A DNA stretch of 64,000 nt from JANSWY01 sp965243755 (GTDB taxonomy: Bacteria; Bacteroidota; Bacteroidia; Cytophagales; Cyclobacteriaceae), in contig CBDEVW010000006.1 in NCBI GenBank assembly GCA_965243755.1, positions 496,001 through 560,000 of the forward strand, read 5' to 3'. How positions within the stretch are numbered: position 1 is the first letter of the stretch; each line of letters starts with the position of its first letter. Under the pieces are notes generated by a model. It saw only the letters and a list, made by a program, of their open reading frames with translations, ran no database searches and was not told the DNA's origin. Shown piece after piece: positions 1 to 8,004 of the stretch. Both the position numbers and the translations under genes were made by a program.

Positions 1-1
1 C

Positions 2-412
2 GTAGATGTATGTCCTGTAAAGGCTACCTGGAAGGAAGAAGATGGCATTGTGGTCATCGATTATGATTGGTGCATTGGTTGCCGGTACTGCATGGCCGCC
101 TGTCCCTATGATGGCAGGAGATTCAATTGGTCAGCGCCAGAAGTGCCTGAAGAGGAGGTAAATCTTGTACAACATTACCTGGGAAACCGATTACGAAGCA
201 AGGGAGTCATGGAAAAATGCACTTTCTGCATTCAGCGATCAAGAGACGGGAAAAATCCGGCCTGCGTTGAAGCATGCCCCACAGGAGCCAGAATATTCGG
301 TAACCTGCTTGATCCCGATAGTGATATTCGCTGGGTACTGGCCAATAAGAAGGTTTTTAGATTGAAAGAGGACCTGGGTACGGAACCCAAGTTCTGGTAT
401 TTTATGGACTAA
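2..412 (+). CDS. 4Fe-4S ferredoxin-type electron transfer subunit (partial, 5' end outside window)
   Basis: C-terminal part of an iron-sulfur subunit of a membrane-bound molybdopterin or Dsr-type complex. The reading frame is open to the left window edge, so the true start is missing. Visible cluster motifs are CIGCRYCMAACP and CTFCIQ...ACVEACPTGA, the CxxCxxCxxxCP spacing of DmsB/PsrB/DsrO proteins. It would carry electrons between a catalytic subunit (not in the window) and the membrane quinone-interacting subunit encoded 4 bp downstream. The substrate cannot be told: polysulfide, tetrathionate, sulfite-linked and alternative complexes all use this pair. Family identification is solid; pathway is open. 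Confidence 0.88.
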   Translation, partial: VDVCPVKATWKEEDGIVVIDYDWCIGCRYCMAACPYDGRRFNWSAPEVPEEEVNLVQHYLGNRLRSKGVMEKCTFCIQRSRDGKNPACVEACPTGARIFGNLLDPDSDIRWVLANKKVFRLKEDLGTEPKFWYFMD

Positions 413-416
413 GCAG

Positions 417-1637
417 ATGAAACAGATCAGAATATTTTTTGCGCTGGTAAAAGATGCATTGAATGAAGCCACCCAGGGAAGCAGGTCGTATCACTTTTGG
501 ATGGGTACATTAACTTTGCTGATGTTGATAGGTGCCTACAGTTATCATCAACAACTTGATGAGGGATTATCAGCGACCGGTATGAGTGATCGGGTCAGCT
601 GGGGTTTGTACATTTCCAATTTCACCTTTCTGGTCGGGGTTGCAGCAGCGGCAGTTATGTTGGTATTGCCAACTTACATTCTTAAAGACTTTGATTTTTC
701 AAAAGCCGTACTGATAGGAGAGGGACTTGCCGTATCTGCCCTGATAATGTGTCTGGCATTTGTGACGGTAGATTTGGGTGGACCTATTCGTGCATGGCAC
801 CTTATCCCCTGGGTAGGGCTATTCAATTGGCCCGACTCAATGCTGGCTTGGGATGTTATTGTCTTAAATGGCTATTTGTTTATTAATATTACTGTTCCGC
901 TATATATTCTGTTTACTAAATACAAGGGAAAGGAACCTAACAAGAAGTTCTATATTCCGGGGGTGATGATTTCAGTTTTCTGGGCCGTTGGCATTCACAT
1001 GGTAACGGCCTTTCTATACGCCGGATTGCCAGCACGGCCTTTCTGGAACAATGCCTTATTAGGGCCAAGGTTTCTTGCTTCCGCATTTGCAGCCGGACCC
1101 GCCTTGATCATACTGGCGCTACAGGTAATCCATCATTATTCAGATTACAAAATCGCCAAAACTACCCTCAGGAAAATTTCTTTGGTGGTGACGGTTGCTG
1201 CACAAATTAATCTGCTGATGTTATTTTCCGAATTGTTCAAAGAATTTTATGCACCCACCCATCACAGCATCAGTGCTGTATATCTATATTTTGGTCTCGA
1301 CGGAAAAAATGCGCTGATGCCCTGGATTTATTCTTCAGTAATCATGAACATCATTGCCACCATCATCTTAACAATCCACACCTTCAGAAAAGACCTTAAA
1401 TGGTTAAACCTTGCTTGCATACTGCTGTTTGTTGCGATTTGGATTGAAAAGGGCATGGGACTCATTATTCCCGGGTTCATACCAGGTCCATGGGGTGCTA
1501 TAGTAGAATATAGTCCCACTTGGGTGGAGGTTGGAGTGACTGTCGGAGTATGGGCGATGGGTCTGTTTATCTTTACCATACTCGTGAAAGCCGCTATCCC
1601 CATAGAAAATGGACGGTTGAGATTTAAAGTGCGATAG
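417..1637 (+). CDS. NrfD/PsrC-family integral membrane subunit
   Basis: A 406-residue, very hydrophobic protein with about ten predicted membrane segments, the size and pattern of the NrfD/PsrC/DsrP family that exchanges electrons with quinones in the membrane. Family-like features include a DLGGPIRAWHL stretch near residues 120-130 and the GPWGAIVEYSPTW region near the C-terminus. It begins 4 bp after the preceding iron-sulfur subunit, so the two are co-transcribed and presumably form one complex. No catalytic subunit is visible because the operon starts before the window. DsrP-like and thiosulfate or polysulfide reductase-like anchors are both possible; I do not assign a substrate. Confidence 0.85.
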   Translation: MKQIRIFFALVKDALNEATQGSRSYHFWMGTLTLLMLIGAYSYHQQLDEGLSATGMSDRVSWGLYISNFTFLVGVAAAAVMLVLPTYILKDFDFSKAVLIGEGLAVSALIMCLAFVTVDLGGPIRAWHLIPWVGLFNWPDSMLAWDVIVLNGYLFINITVPLYILFTKYKGKEPNKKFYIPGVMISVFWAVGIHMVTAFLYAGLPARPFWNNALLGPRFLASAFAAGPALIILALQVIHHYSDYKIAKTTLRKISLVVTVAAQINLLMLFSELFKEFYAPTHHSISAVYLYFGLDGKNALMPWIYSSVIMNIIATIILTIHTFRKDLKWLNLACILLFVAIWIEKGMGLIIPGFIPGPWGAIVEYSPTWVEVGVTVGVWAMGLFIFTILVKAAIPIENGRLRFKVR

Positions 1638-1762
1638 GATCTATGTTCTTGAAAATACCTGATTCACAGACAGTAAAGTCCATATTTTGTTGGCAATAGG
1701 TAACTATTTTTAATGAATTTCCGATGATCTTTACATTCGATATTCATGAATCAGTTTTACTA

Positions 1763-2284
1763 ATGAAAAAGAGATTTTTATTTGGGTTGATTGCACTGGT
1801 TGCGTGCATAAAACCTGTCGATGTGGTCTATTCTCAATCCAGTGAGCTGGAAAAAAATGACGCTTTATACAAGGCCTGGGTAATCCCGGTGGACAATTCT
1901 CTCATGATCAAAGGTCATTTGAAGGAGACGACCAATAGTTCAATCATTATGTTCAATTCCAGGACTTTACAGGACCAGACTTTCAGCTTCCAACAAATTG
2001 AAGAGTTAAGGTTTCGCAAGAAAGGCAGGGTGCTCAAGGGGGCATTAATCGGGGCTTTATCAGGTGTTGTGATTGGAGGAACCATTGGTTTAGCAAGTGG
2101 TGATGATGAAGGGGGCTGTTTTGTGTTTTGTTACACCAAAGAAGAAAAAGCACTTATGGGAGGGATTAGTGCTGCAATACCTGGTACAATTGCAGGAGCA
2201 ATAATAGGGTCCATGAAAATTAAAATCCCGATTAATGGTAAAACCAACTTCGAGAAGGAAAAGTTAGAGCAGTATAAGTATTAA
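1763..2284 (+). CDS. Secreted or membrane-associated hypothetical protein with glycine-rich segment
   Basis: Function not recognised. I prefer the ATG at 1763 (173 residues) because it gives a clean signal peptide starting MKKRFLFGLIALVACI; an upstream in-frame ATG at 1724 only adds a non-hydrophobic stretch. After a short beta-rich part (residues 30-85) comes a glycine-rich hydrophobic segment (GALIGALSGVVIGGTIGLASG), then two cysteines in CFVFCY and a second glycine/alanine-rich stretch. Such glycine-zipper-like segments often insert in or lie on membranes. It stands alone between the NrfD-type gene and era. Nothing in the neighbourhood suggests a specific role. Confidence 0.6.
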   Translation: MKKRFLFGLIALVACIKPVDVVYSQSSELEKNDALYKAWVIPVDNSLMIKGHLKETTNSSIIMFNSRTLQDQTFSFQQIEELRFRKKGRVLKGALIGALSGVVIGGTIGLASGDDEGGCFVFCYTKEEKALMGGISAAIPGTIAGAIIGSMKIKIPINGKTNFEKEKLEQYKY

Positions 2285-2378
2285 GCTTCTCTCAGGTTGT
2301 ACTTTTGACTGCACCACTTTTGAAAACAAAGAGATTGATGACCTAATAGCGGGAGTATACCAAGTCAGGACTCCATGC

Positions 2379-2386
2379 TATATTTG
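2379..2386 (+). promoter_or_regulatory. Bacteroidota -7 promoter box for era
   Basis: TATATTTG matches the TAnnTTTG -7 element of the Bacteroidota housekeeping sigma factor. It lies 14 bases before the era start; no convincing -33 TTTG box is seen. The motif match is direct, activity is inferred. Confidence 0.45.
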
Positions 2387-2399
2387 CGAAAAAAAGATT

Positions 2400-3284
2400 T
2401 TGGCTTCATTCAAATCAGGATTCGTTTCTATTATAGGCAAACCCAATGCAGGAAAATCTACACTGATGAACGCATTGGTAGGGGAAAGACTTTCAATTAT
2501 CACTTCCAAAGCGCAGACCACCAGGCACAGGATTTTCGGAATCCTTACAGGGGAAGATTTTCAACTGGTATATTCTGATACGCCAGGAATTATAGACCCC
2601 CAGTATACCCTGCAGGAATCCATGATGAATTTTGTAATGGAGTCCCTTAGGGATGCTGATGTGATCCTATGGGTAGTAGAGCTGGGTGAGAAATTTGATG
2701 GCTCAGAGATCCTGGAAAGAATTCAGAAAAGTGGAATCCCAGTCATCCTTGTGGTAAATAAAGTCGATCTGGGGAAAGGCTCGCAGGTAGAAGATAAACT
2801 CAATTACTGGAAAGAAACTGTTGAGGTACAGGACATCATAGGAGTATCTGCTCTTGAAAAGGTAAATACGGATACATTATTTGATTTAATACTAAAGCAC
2901 ACGCCCGAGCATCCACCATATTTCCCCAAAGATCAGCTCACCGACAAGCCGGAAAGGTTTTTTGCAGCAGAGATAGTAAGGGAGAAAATATTTCTCAATT
3001 ACAAGAAGGAAGTGCCATACAGTTGCGAAGTGGTGGTCACTGAATTCAAAGAAGATGAAAGCATCATCCGAATGCGGGCGGAAATTTATGTTGAACGTAA
3101 ATCTCAAAAAGGAATCATCATAGGCAAAGGCGGTGCTGCACTGAAAAAAGTAGGAATCGAAGCAAGAAAAGACATGGAAGAATTCTTTCAGAAACAGGTC
3201 CATCTGGAAACCTTTGTTAAAGTAGAAGACGACTGGAGAAAGAAAAACAAGCCTTTGCAGCGTTTTGGGTATAAGGGAAGTTAG
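2400..3284 (+). CDS. era: GTPase Era
   Basis: Ribosome-associated GTPase that helps mature the 30S subunit and binds 16S rRNA. The 294-residue protein has the Era layout: a P-loop GKPNAGKS at residues 13-20, switch G3 motif DTPG near 60, NKVD near 120, and a C-terminal KH domain with GIIIGKGGAALKKVG near residues 237-251. The start is a TTG codon at 2400; no ATG lies in frame before the P-loop strand, and the family begins right before this point, so TTG is the credible start. A TAnnTTTG promoter box sits just upstream. Single gene unit. Confidence 0.95.
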   Translation: MASFKSGFVSIIGKPNAGKSTLMNALVGERLSIITSKAQTTRHRIFGILTGEDFQLVYSDTPGIIDPQYTLQESMMNFVMESLRDADVILWVVELGEKFDGSEILERIQKSGIPVILVVNKVDLGKGSQVEDKLNYWKETVEVQDIIGVSALEKVNTDTLFDLILKHTPEHPPYFPKDQLTDKPERFFAAEIVREKIFLNYKKEVPYSCEVVVTEFKEDESIIRMRAEIYVERKSQKGIIIGKGGAALKKVGIEARKDMEEFFQKQVHLETFVKVEDDWRKKNKPLQRFGYKGS

Positions 3285-3412
3285 TTTTTGGATTTATCTT
3301 GATGTTCTTTTTGCAATTACCTGGAGTTACTCTAACGTATTTTTTGAAAGAGCTTAGGTTTTGTTAGTAAAAGGCACGTCATCTTTGCAGCCTACTTTCA
3401 TTTTGCCTTAAT

Positions 3413-4132
3413 TTAAAATAGACCAAATCGTTTCTTCTTTTTTACTGTATTTGGTCTATTGAGTTCAACAATATCACTTACTCCGAATTTGTCAAAACCA
3501 TCAAACAAAGCTTCTACACCTTTTTTCATTTTTAGGTTTACCTCTTCAGTGTAAAGTGGAATAAGCGTATAGAAGTCAATTGATTTGTCTTTGAGTTTAA
3601 GAGTGCGAAATTCCTCTCCGAATACTACAGTTGGCAGTAATACCATTGTATTTAATTGAGTATTGACTGCAAATGGTTCAGCGGGATCCCCATTGGGTAT
3701 TGTATGGCCATAACCAAACCAAGTATTATATTCATGCGGGAATCGAGCAAGGTATTTAAGCCATCTTATTGGCCAATAATTACGCTCGTCTTTAAAATCT
3801 TCTTCAGATATTTTCCAATCCTCGGGTAAGCAAATGCTGAGTTCCGCAAAATCACAGTCTTCAACGCCATCAGGTGTATTCATTGGTTTATCACTCATTC
3901 CAGATGTAATCAATGTGTGAAACGGTCTTTCCTTGGTAGGTCTTACCCAATGAATATCAATATGAACTTGTTCGGAAACCAATTCGTGAAATACCTTATG
4001 AATTTCTCCAATATGCTTTTCGATATGGTTTGAAATTTCTTTAATAGATGGTTCCCCTGAAGGTCCTACAACTTTTTTTTTACTTGATTATTCGTGCCTA
4101 TATATTGGAGAGCCTGATTCAGATTTTTCCAT
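3413..4132 (-). pseudogene. Suppressor-of-fused (SUFU) domain protein interrupted by an in-frame stop
   Basis: From 3982 downwards the frame encodes a SUFU domain of the type common as immunity-like proteins in bacteria (motifs HIDIHWVRPTKERPFHTL, TSGMSDKPMNTP, LPEDWKISEEDF, YWPIRWLKYLARFPHEY, GYGHTIPNG). The family N-terminus is also present, but in pieces: an ATG at 4132 starts MEKSESGSPIYRHE, then a TAA at 4088-4090 stops it, and the same frame continues with the helix HIEKHIGEIHKVFHE leading into the domain. So a single nonsense codon separates the natural start from the domain. The first usable start after the stop is a TTG at 3982, which would lose about 50 residues. Likely a pseudogene; a sequencing error next to the nine-base T run at 4073-4081 is the main alternative. 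Confidence 0.75.
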
Positions 4133-4175
4133 TGTATATTGTATTAAAGGCTAGAAAGTGCTAGCCTTCTGTCTC

Positions 4176-4264
4176 GCACAAGCCATGCCTTGATTTATAT
4201 TTAATAATTGTTGCGGACTTATCCTGACCGATAAAACCCCATTCATTCATACCCCATGTTGTGC
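4176..4264 (-). other. Candidate attC-like recombination site A
   Basis: An 89-bp imperfect inverted repeat overlapping the last codons of the barstar gene. Its ends on the + strand are GCACAAG (4176-4182) and GTTGTGC (4258-4264), followed inwards by CATG on both sides. Integron attC sites have such RYYYAAC/GTTRRRY-like ends, similar length and the same placement at the 3' end of each cassette gene. The right half (4227-4250) is 23/24 identical to 5827-5850, with the core at the same offset. Site identity is inferred from structure only. Confidence 0.35.
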
Positions 4265-4756
4265 TTTCGTGTTTCTTCTGTCAGTGTCAAACCATTCTGC
4301 TTCATTCCAAGTCGGGCTTATTCCACCAAGTTCTGGAAAGTGAAGATCAGGATCTGTTGATTGAATTAAGCAGATTAGTTTATGTCCTTCAACGAGCCAT
4401 TCTCTAGAAGTTCTGGCAATTGTATCAAGAATTTCTTCAGAAGTCGGTCGGTGCTGTTCAACAAGGTTATCAAAGTTCCTGAAAATCAAGACAAGTCCTC
4501 GGTATTTAGTATTTAGCATATCACCAAGACAGTCATCAAAGGCGTTTAGGTTCTCACCATAATAGTCAGGAAAGAATAAGGCCTCTTTGATTTTCTTATG
4601 GAAGTTGTTTCTCGTCCAAGAACGGCAGTTCATGTCAAATACCTCGAAGTTGTTATCACTAAACCAACTGAAGTCCTCATTTAGGATTCCGTTGTTATGG
4701 TACATGCAAATAGGACCAATCTTTAAGATTTCGATATCTCTCTGGTTATTCTTCAC
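4247..4756 (-). CDS. Barstar-family protein (ribonuclease inhibitor fold)
   Basis: A 169-residue protein with the barstar core: the segment FPDYYGENLNAFDDCLGDM (residues 62-80) is the helix and loop by which barstar binds and blocks barnase-type RNases. Family members act as intracellular immunity proteins for secreted or injected nucleases. No barnase-like toxin is encoded nearby, so it is an orphan immunity gene, a typical gene-cassette cargo. The start is a GTG at 4756; no ATG lies upstream in frame close by. It ends inside the attC-like site A. The first 60 residues are less like classical barstar, which is only about 90 residues long. Confidence 0.75.
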   Translation of the reverse strand: MKNNQRDIEILKIGPICMYHNNGILNEDFSWFSDNNFEVFDMNCRSWTRNNFHKKIKEALFFPDYYGENLNAFDDCLGDMLNTKYRGLVLIFRNFDNLVEQHRPTSEEILDTIARTSREWLVEGHKLICLIQSTDPDLHFPELGGISPTWNEAEWFDTDRRNTKAQHGV

Positions 4757-5047
4757 TTCTTCTCTCTAATTCTTCAAATTGGTTGGCCTCTTGATTCATT
4801 CCATGACCGTCTCGCCTTATTATACTTAACTCAATTCTCGTTTTTATCGTTAGTGAATGGCACTAAAGTAGTGAAATTTGTCGCGCCCGGCAAGGGGAAG
4901 TACACAACGTCTGCTTGCCCGCAATAGGTAGGATCCAATTGGCACTGCGTTCCGAAAGTCAAAAACTCGAAGGAGAAGAAAATGGTGGAAAGCACAATCA
5001 TTACTTAGCGGCAGATTAACGGTCGAGTTGCACCAAAACCAATTATG
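4757..5047. other. Non-coding spacer between barstar and the transposase
   Basis: No convincing gene on either strand. On the minus strand it holds a GC-richer patch around 4880-4925 (CGTTGTGTAC core near 4903) and a TTAACG-containing stretch near 5017 that could be the left half of the attC-like site split by the REP-transposase unit. The rest shows no structure I can interpret. Confidence 0.4.
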
Positions 5048-5113
5048 TTGTTTTAAGTCTTCCGAAGGGTGACTTAAAACCCCAATGGGTCAACAGGGTC
5101 TCATGACCCGGAG
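5048..5113. repeat. REP-like element, left copy
   Basis: Two hairpins in tandem: TTTTAAGTC (5051-5059) pairs with GACTTAAAA (5071-5079), and GGGTC (5096-5100) pairs with GACCC (5105-5109) around a TCAT loop. An inverted, related copy lies at 5752-5822 on the other side of the transposase gene. This is the substrate arrangement of REP-associated tyrosine transposases. Confidence 0.7.
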
Positions 5114-5125
5114 TCCTCAAAGCAA

Positions 5126-5677
5126 TTATGTTATTATAGCTACCTCCAGGAGTCCCTTACGACCTGAATAATCCTTTGCACTAGAATAATTCCAGTGTTC
5201 TGGCTCATCCACAAAACCAGCTACTACTGGATTTCTATGCAAGTAATCCAACTTCTGATCTATAAACCGATTTGTTTCAAGTTGAATGGCATGATTGTCC
5301 TGTAGCCAAAATTGGAATCTACTGTTATTGCTATTTTTCTTTCCTGCTGCCTTAAAAATCCACAAAATCCAATTTTTCCGACTTTCTCGAGCACTATTCT
5401 CAATGGTCTTTACTATTTGGCTACTTGTATATTTTTTAAAATCCCTCAAGATGTTACTTAAAGAATCACCACCTTCAGTTCTACTTATTATTAAGTGAAT
5501 ATGGTTACTCATAATACACCATGCGTGCACAATTAAACCTTTTCTTTGTTGGCAGAATCTTAAACTTTCCAATATTTGATCTACGTAATCTTTCCTTGTA
5601 AATACGTCTATCCATTCAACGACTGTAAGGGTCACGAAATACAGACCATCAGGATCACGAAACTTATAAGCAGACAT
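5126..5677 (-). CDS. REP-associated tyrosine transposase (RAYT, Y1_Tnp family)
   Basis: A 183-residue HUH-type single-strand DNA nuclease of the IS200-related Y1 transposase family. The start MSAYKFRDPDG at 5677 matches the usual N-terminus; an upstream in-frame start at 5710 adds eleven residues without family similarity. The HUH pair is in SNHIHLII (near residue 70) and the helix carrying the conserved tyrosine is in KLDYLHRNPVVAGF near residue 155, followed by WNYSSAKDY. It looks intact. Inverted REP-like hairpin elements lie on both sides (5048-5113 and 5752-5822), so gene plus flanks form one mobile or domesticated unit. It probably moves or amplifies these hairpins rather than itself. 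Confidence 0.9.
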   Translation of the reverse strand: MSAYKFRDPDGLYFVTLTVVEWIDVFTRKDYVDQILESLRFCQQRKGLIVHAWCIMSNHIHLIISRTEGGDSLSNILRDFKKYTSSQIVKTIENSARESRKNWILWIFKAAGKKNSNNSRFQFWLQDNHAIQLETNRFIDQKLDYLHRNPVVAGFVDEPEHWNYSSAKDYSGRKGLLEVAIIT

Positions 5678-5751
5678 TTTGATGAGTTTAATTGTTGACG
5701 AATACACCAAAATAATGATTTATTGGAGTTGATGCAATTTTATGAGTGCTC

Positions 5752-5822
5752 CAATTTCCGTGTCTGAAGACACTCGTGATTCATTGAGGTTTTGAGTCGC
5801 CCGATGGAAGACTTAAAACAAC
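5752..5822. repeat. REP-like element, right copy (inverted relative to left copy)
   Basis: GTGTC (5760-5764) pairs with GACAC (5769-5773) around TGAA, and TTTTGAGTC (5790-5798) pairs with GACTTAAAA (5810-5818). Read as reverse complement, it matches the left copy in order, stem positions and much of the sequence between the stems, so the two flank the transposase as an inverted pair. Confidence 0.7.
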
Positions 5823-5826
5823 TTGA

Positions 5827-5864
5827 ACCGATGAAACCCCATTCATTCATAGCATTTGTTAGCC
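5827..5864 (-). other. Right half of a candidate attC-like site B, interrupted by the REP-transposase unit
   Basis: Starts with a 24-base block 23/24 identical to 4227-4250 and ends in GTTAGCC at 5858-5864, exactly 1,600 bp from the GTTGTGC end of site A in both block and core. It sits at the 3' end of the 5870 gene, as an attC would. The left half is not adjacent: the REP-like element starts there. A possible left half is near 5013-5050. Confidence 0.35.
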
Positions 5865-5869
5865 TCTTT

Positions 5870-6676
5870 CTATCTCAACTTAAGTTTTTCAGTGTTCGGC
5901 CGGATAACAAGTCGAGGTTCATTGAAATAGAATTCGGAGACAAATTTCTTGTGGACGGTTAGATGTTTCTCTCCGTTCAGGTAATCTCGGTATAACAGTA
6001 GAGTACAAATATCAGTTGCAGTGATATATTTTTTTCCAAGTCGTTTTCCTTTGTGTTCATGAGCCATGTAAGCTACGTCTCGGTTTGTTGATATTTCCAT
6101 AGGAATGAGATTGTTATGGATTGGTTCCATGTCCCCCAATTTCCCATCTGATTTATAGGTTAGATAGATGTCTCCACCAATAGGAAGAAGTCCATGTTCA
6201 AAAGTTCCAGGAATAATGTAAACCTCAAATTCTGGTTTCGTTTTGTGAATAATTACGTTTGGGTTGACAATTCTTGAGTAACCAAATGATTGATACCAAT
6301 AAGAGCCTGTTGCTAAGGCGTTCTTTCTGATTTCTAGAATTAATTTTTCTTCTATTGAGAGTTCAACGTTTTTTTCAGTTCTTACCAATTCGATATCCAT
6401 ATTTCCTATGGGTTCAAATGTGAACTTATAGACAGCATTGTTTTCTGTTGTGTCAACATAGATCGAATGAAGATATTGGCCGTTGGGATAGGTGAAATAT
6501 CCACCAATCAATTGCCGATCCTGTTCGGGAATGGAATCTGTTGAAATCCATGACGCTCGTTCACTCCGATAGAGTTCAATTCCTTCCGTTAGAATGTCGT
6601 TAGCCAGTTGTTTGAAATCTTGACTAAATCCAGAATAAACGATGAAAGAAAATATTAAAAAGAGAGCTTGTTTCAT
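5870..6676 (-). CDS. Secreted hypothetical protein
   Basis: Function not recognised. The 268-residue product has a clear signal peptide (MKQALFLIFSFIVYSGFSQ), so it is exported. The mature part is mixed alpha/beta with many aromatic residues, for example ATGSYWYQSFGYSRI and GGDIYLTYKSDGKLGDM, without motifs I know. A histidine-rich spot YMAHEHKGKRLGKKY lies around residues 205-220. It is a single-gene unit between two attC-like sequences, like the neighbouring barstar and tail-fibre genes, and reads as a gene-cassette cargo. Base composition does not differ obviously from the flanks by eye. Confidence 0.6.
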   Translation of the reverse strand: MKQALFLIFSFIVYSGFSQDFKQLANDILTEGIELYRSERASWISTDSIPEQDRQLIGGYFTYPNGQYLHSIYVDTTENNAVYKFTFEPIGNMDIELVRTEKNVELSIEEKLILEIRKNALATGSYWYQSFGYSRIVNPNVIIHKTKPEFEVYIIPGTFEHGLLPIGGDIYLTYKSDGKLGDMEPIHNNLIPMEISTNRDVAYMAHEHKGKRLGKKYITATDICTLLLYRDYLNGEKHLTVHKKFVSEFYFNEPRLVIRPNTEKLKLR

Positions 6677-6692
6677 ACGATTGTAATATTGA

Positions 6693-6784
6693 GCCTAACG
6701 CCTAGCTATGCGCCGTGAAATTGCAACAAAAAACTGGACAAATAGAAAAGCTCAGTTCACAAATTCATTTTAGCGCTTGTTATG
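6693..6784 (-). other. Candidate attC-like recombination site C
   Basis: A 92-bp imperfect inverted repeat between two minus-strand genes. The + strand ends are GCCTAAC (6693-6699; GTTAGGC on the minus strand, a perfect GTTRRRY core) and TTGTTATG (6778-6784). The inner right part ATTCATTTTAGCGCTTGTTA closely follows site B (ATTCATTCATAGCATTTGTTA). Position and end sequences fit an attC at the 3' end of the tail-fibre gene. Inferred from structure. Confidence 0.45.
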
Positions 6785-6789
6785 ATCTT

Positions 6790-7941
6790 TTATTCGTTTT
6801 TCAAGGCTGAAACCTCCTTTTGAAGTTTCTCTATCTTTTGATTTGCTGATTTTAATTCCTTGTTCTGTTCGATGAGATAAAGCGTCAGTTCCTCAATCTT
6901 CTGAAGTAGTTTAGCGTTCATCTCTCCAAGGTTAATGCCGTTCTCAGTTACTTCTGCCTCACTTGGGATTTCAGGAAGATGACCTTTTTCAGCTATATGT
7001 TCTTCTACTTCTTCAAGTGTTCTGAGTTTATAGTCATTTTCAAAGACAAAGTCAGACCAGCTACTTGCTTCTACTTTGATTTCTCTTGCTCCGATGGAGC
7101 CCTCTACCCTAAGTTCATGACTTCCTGAGAAATCAGTTGTGCCTATTGCTACTTTTCCTTCAGCATTGATTTTCATCGCTGATACACCTTGAATGCCAAA
7201 ATCTATATATTGATTATTCGGTGCATTTCCTTCAAACAATTCTATGTAATTTCTAACTGATCCATTATCTGTAATTCCTAAGCCTATCTTCCTATTCGTT
7301 CCTCTATCATGAATCAGATAAGTTCTCTCTTCACCATCAAATGTAAGGTTACCTTGTTTGATTTTAAGTACACCTGTACCCGTGCCAAATTCTGAATCAC
7401 CGTCTACGTCAAGTAGTTCTTCGGGAGAATTAGTTCCAATACCAATTCGATTCCCATTGATAACAAAGTGATCATCACCTGATGGGTTTTTTATTGAGAA
7501 AGTTCCATTAGAATTTGTGACTAACCTATTCCATAAACTAGAGTTTGTGCCATCGGTGATTCTGATGACGTTACCCTTCACCTCCAATCGGTCTGCAGGA
7601 CTTGAAGTTCCTATTCCAACATATCCATTGTTTTTTATTCTAAATTGTTCATATACTTGAGAGCCATTTCTTAAGCTTATCGCAAAATCGCCATAAATAC
7701 CACCATAATTATTGTTAAGTGTTAGCCTTCCAACTCTCGGGTTAGAGTCTGCTTCATATGATAGTTTGAAGCCAGTTGTTTGGGCTGCTGTTGCACGCAA
7801 GGTTAAGTTGGTAGTTCCTGACCATGTAGTTGTAGTTGAGGAATTTCTAAGAAAAGCATTTCCTGTTTCGTCTAACAGTGTTTGTCCAAATGTGATAGCT
7901 GATATTAGGGTAAGAGAAATGGTAAAGAGTATTTTTTTCAT
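6790..7941 (-). CDS. Secreted tail-fibre-like trimeric repeat protein
   Basis: A 383-residue exported protein (signal peptide MKKILFTISLTLISAITFG) of a type frequent in Bacteroidota. The body contains repeats of the GIGTxSPxxxLxVxG kind (near residues 108-120 and 168-178), found in phage tail fibres and other trimeric beta-structured adhesins. Near the end is the conserved stretch LRTLEEVEEHIAEKGHLPEIPSE, followed by a coiled coil (KLLQKIEELTLYLIEQ to the C-terminus). It is probably a surface fibre. It is the first gene after the recombinase remnant and the hairpin at 7981-8004, and ends at attC-like site C, the position of the first cassette in an array. Confidence 0.75.
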   Translation of the reverse strand: MKKILFTISLTLISAITFGQTLLDETGNAFLRNSSTTTTWSGTTNLTLRATAAQTTGFKLSYEADSNPRVGRLTLNNNYGGIYGDFAISLRNGSQVYEQFRIKNNGYVGIGTSSPADRLEVKGNVIRITDGTNSSLWNRLVTNSNGTFSIKNPSGDDHFVINGNRIGIGTNSPEELLDVDGDSEFGTGTGVLKIKQGNLTFDGEERTYLIHDRGTNRKIGLGITDNGSVRNYIELFEGNAPNNQYIDFGIQGVSAMKINAEGKVAIGTTDFSGSHELRVEGSIGAREIKVEASSWSDFVFENDYKLRTLEEVEEHIAEKGHLPEIPSEAEVTENGINLGEMNAKLLQKIEELTLYLIEQNKELKSANQKIEKLQKEVSALKNE

Positions 7942-7980
7942 TGTATGAATTTATTTAAGAGAATTGATGATGATATTTTA

Positions 7981-8004
7981 ATAACACGCACTGGTGCGTG
8001 TTAT
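7981..8004. repeat. 24-bp hairpin, 11-bp perfect arms
   Basis: ATAACACGCAC, a two-base spacer TG, then GTGCGTGTTAT. It starts directly behind the stop codon of the recombinase remnant and precedes the first gene of the cassette-like row. Its ATAAC/GTTAT ends resemble recombination core sites. Terminator use is less likely because no T run follows on either strand. Confidence 0.6.
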
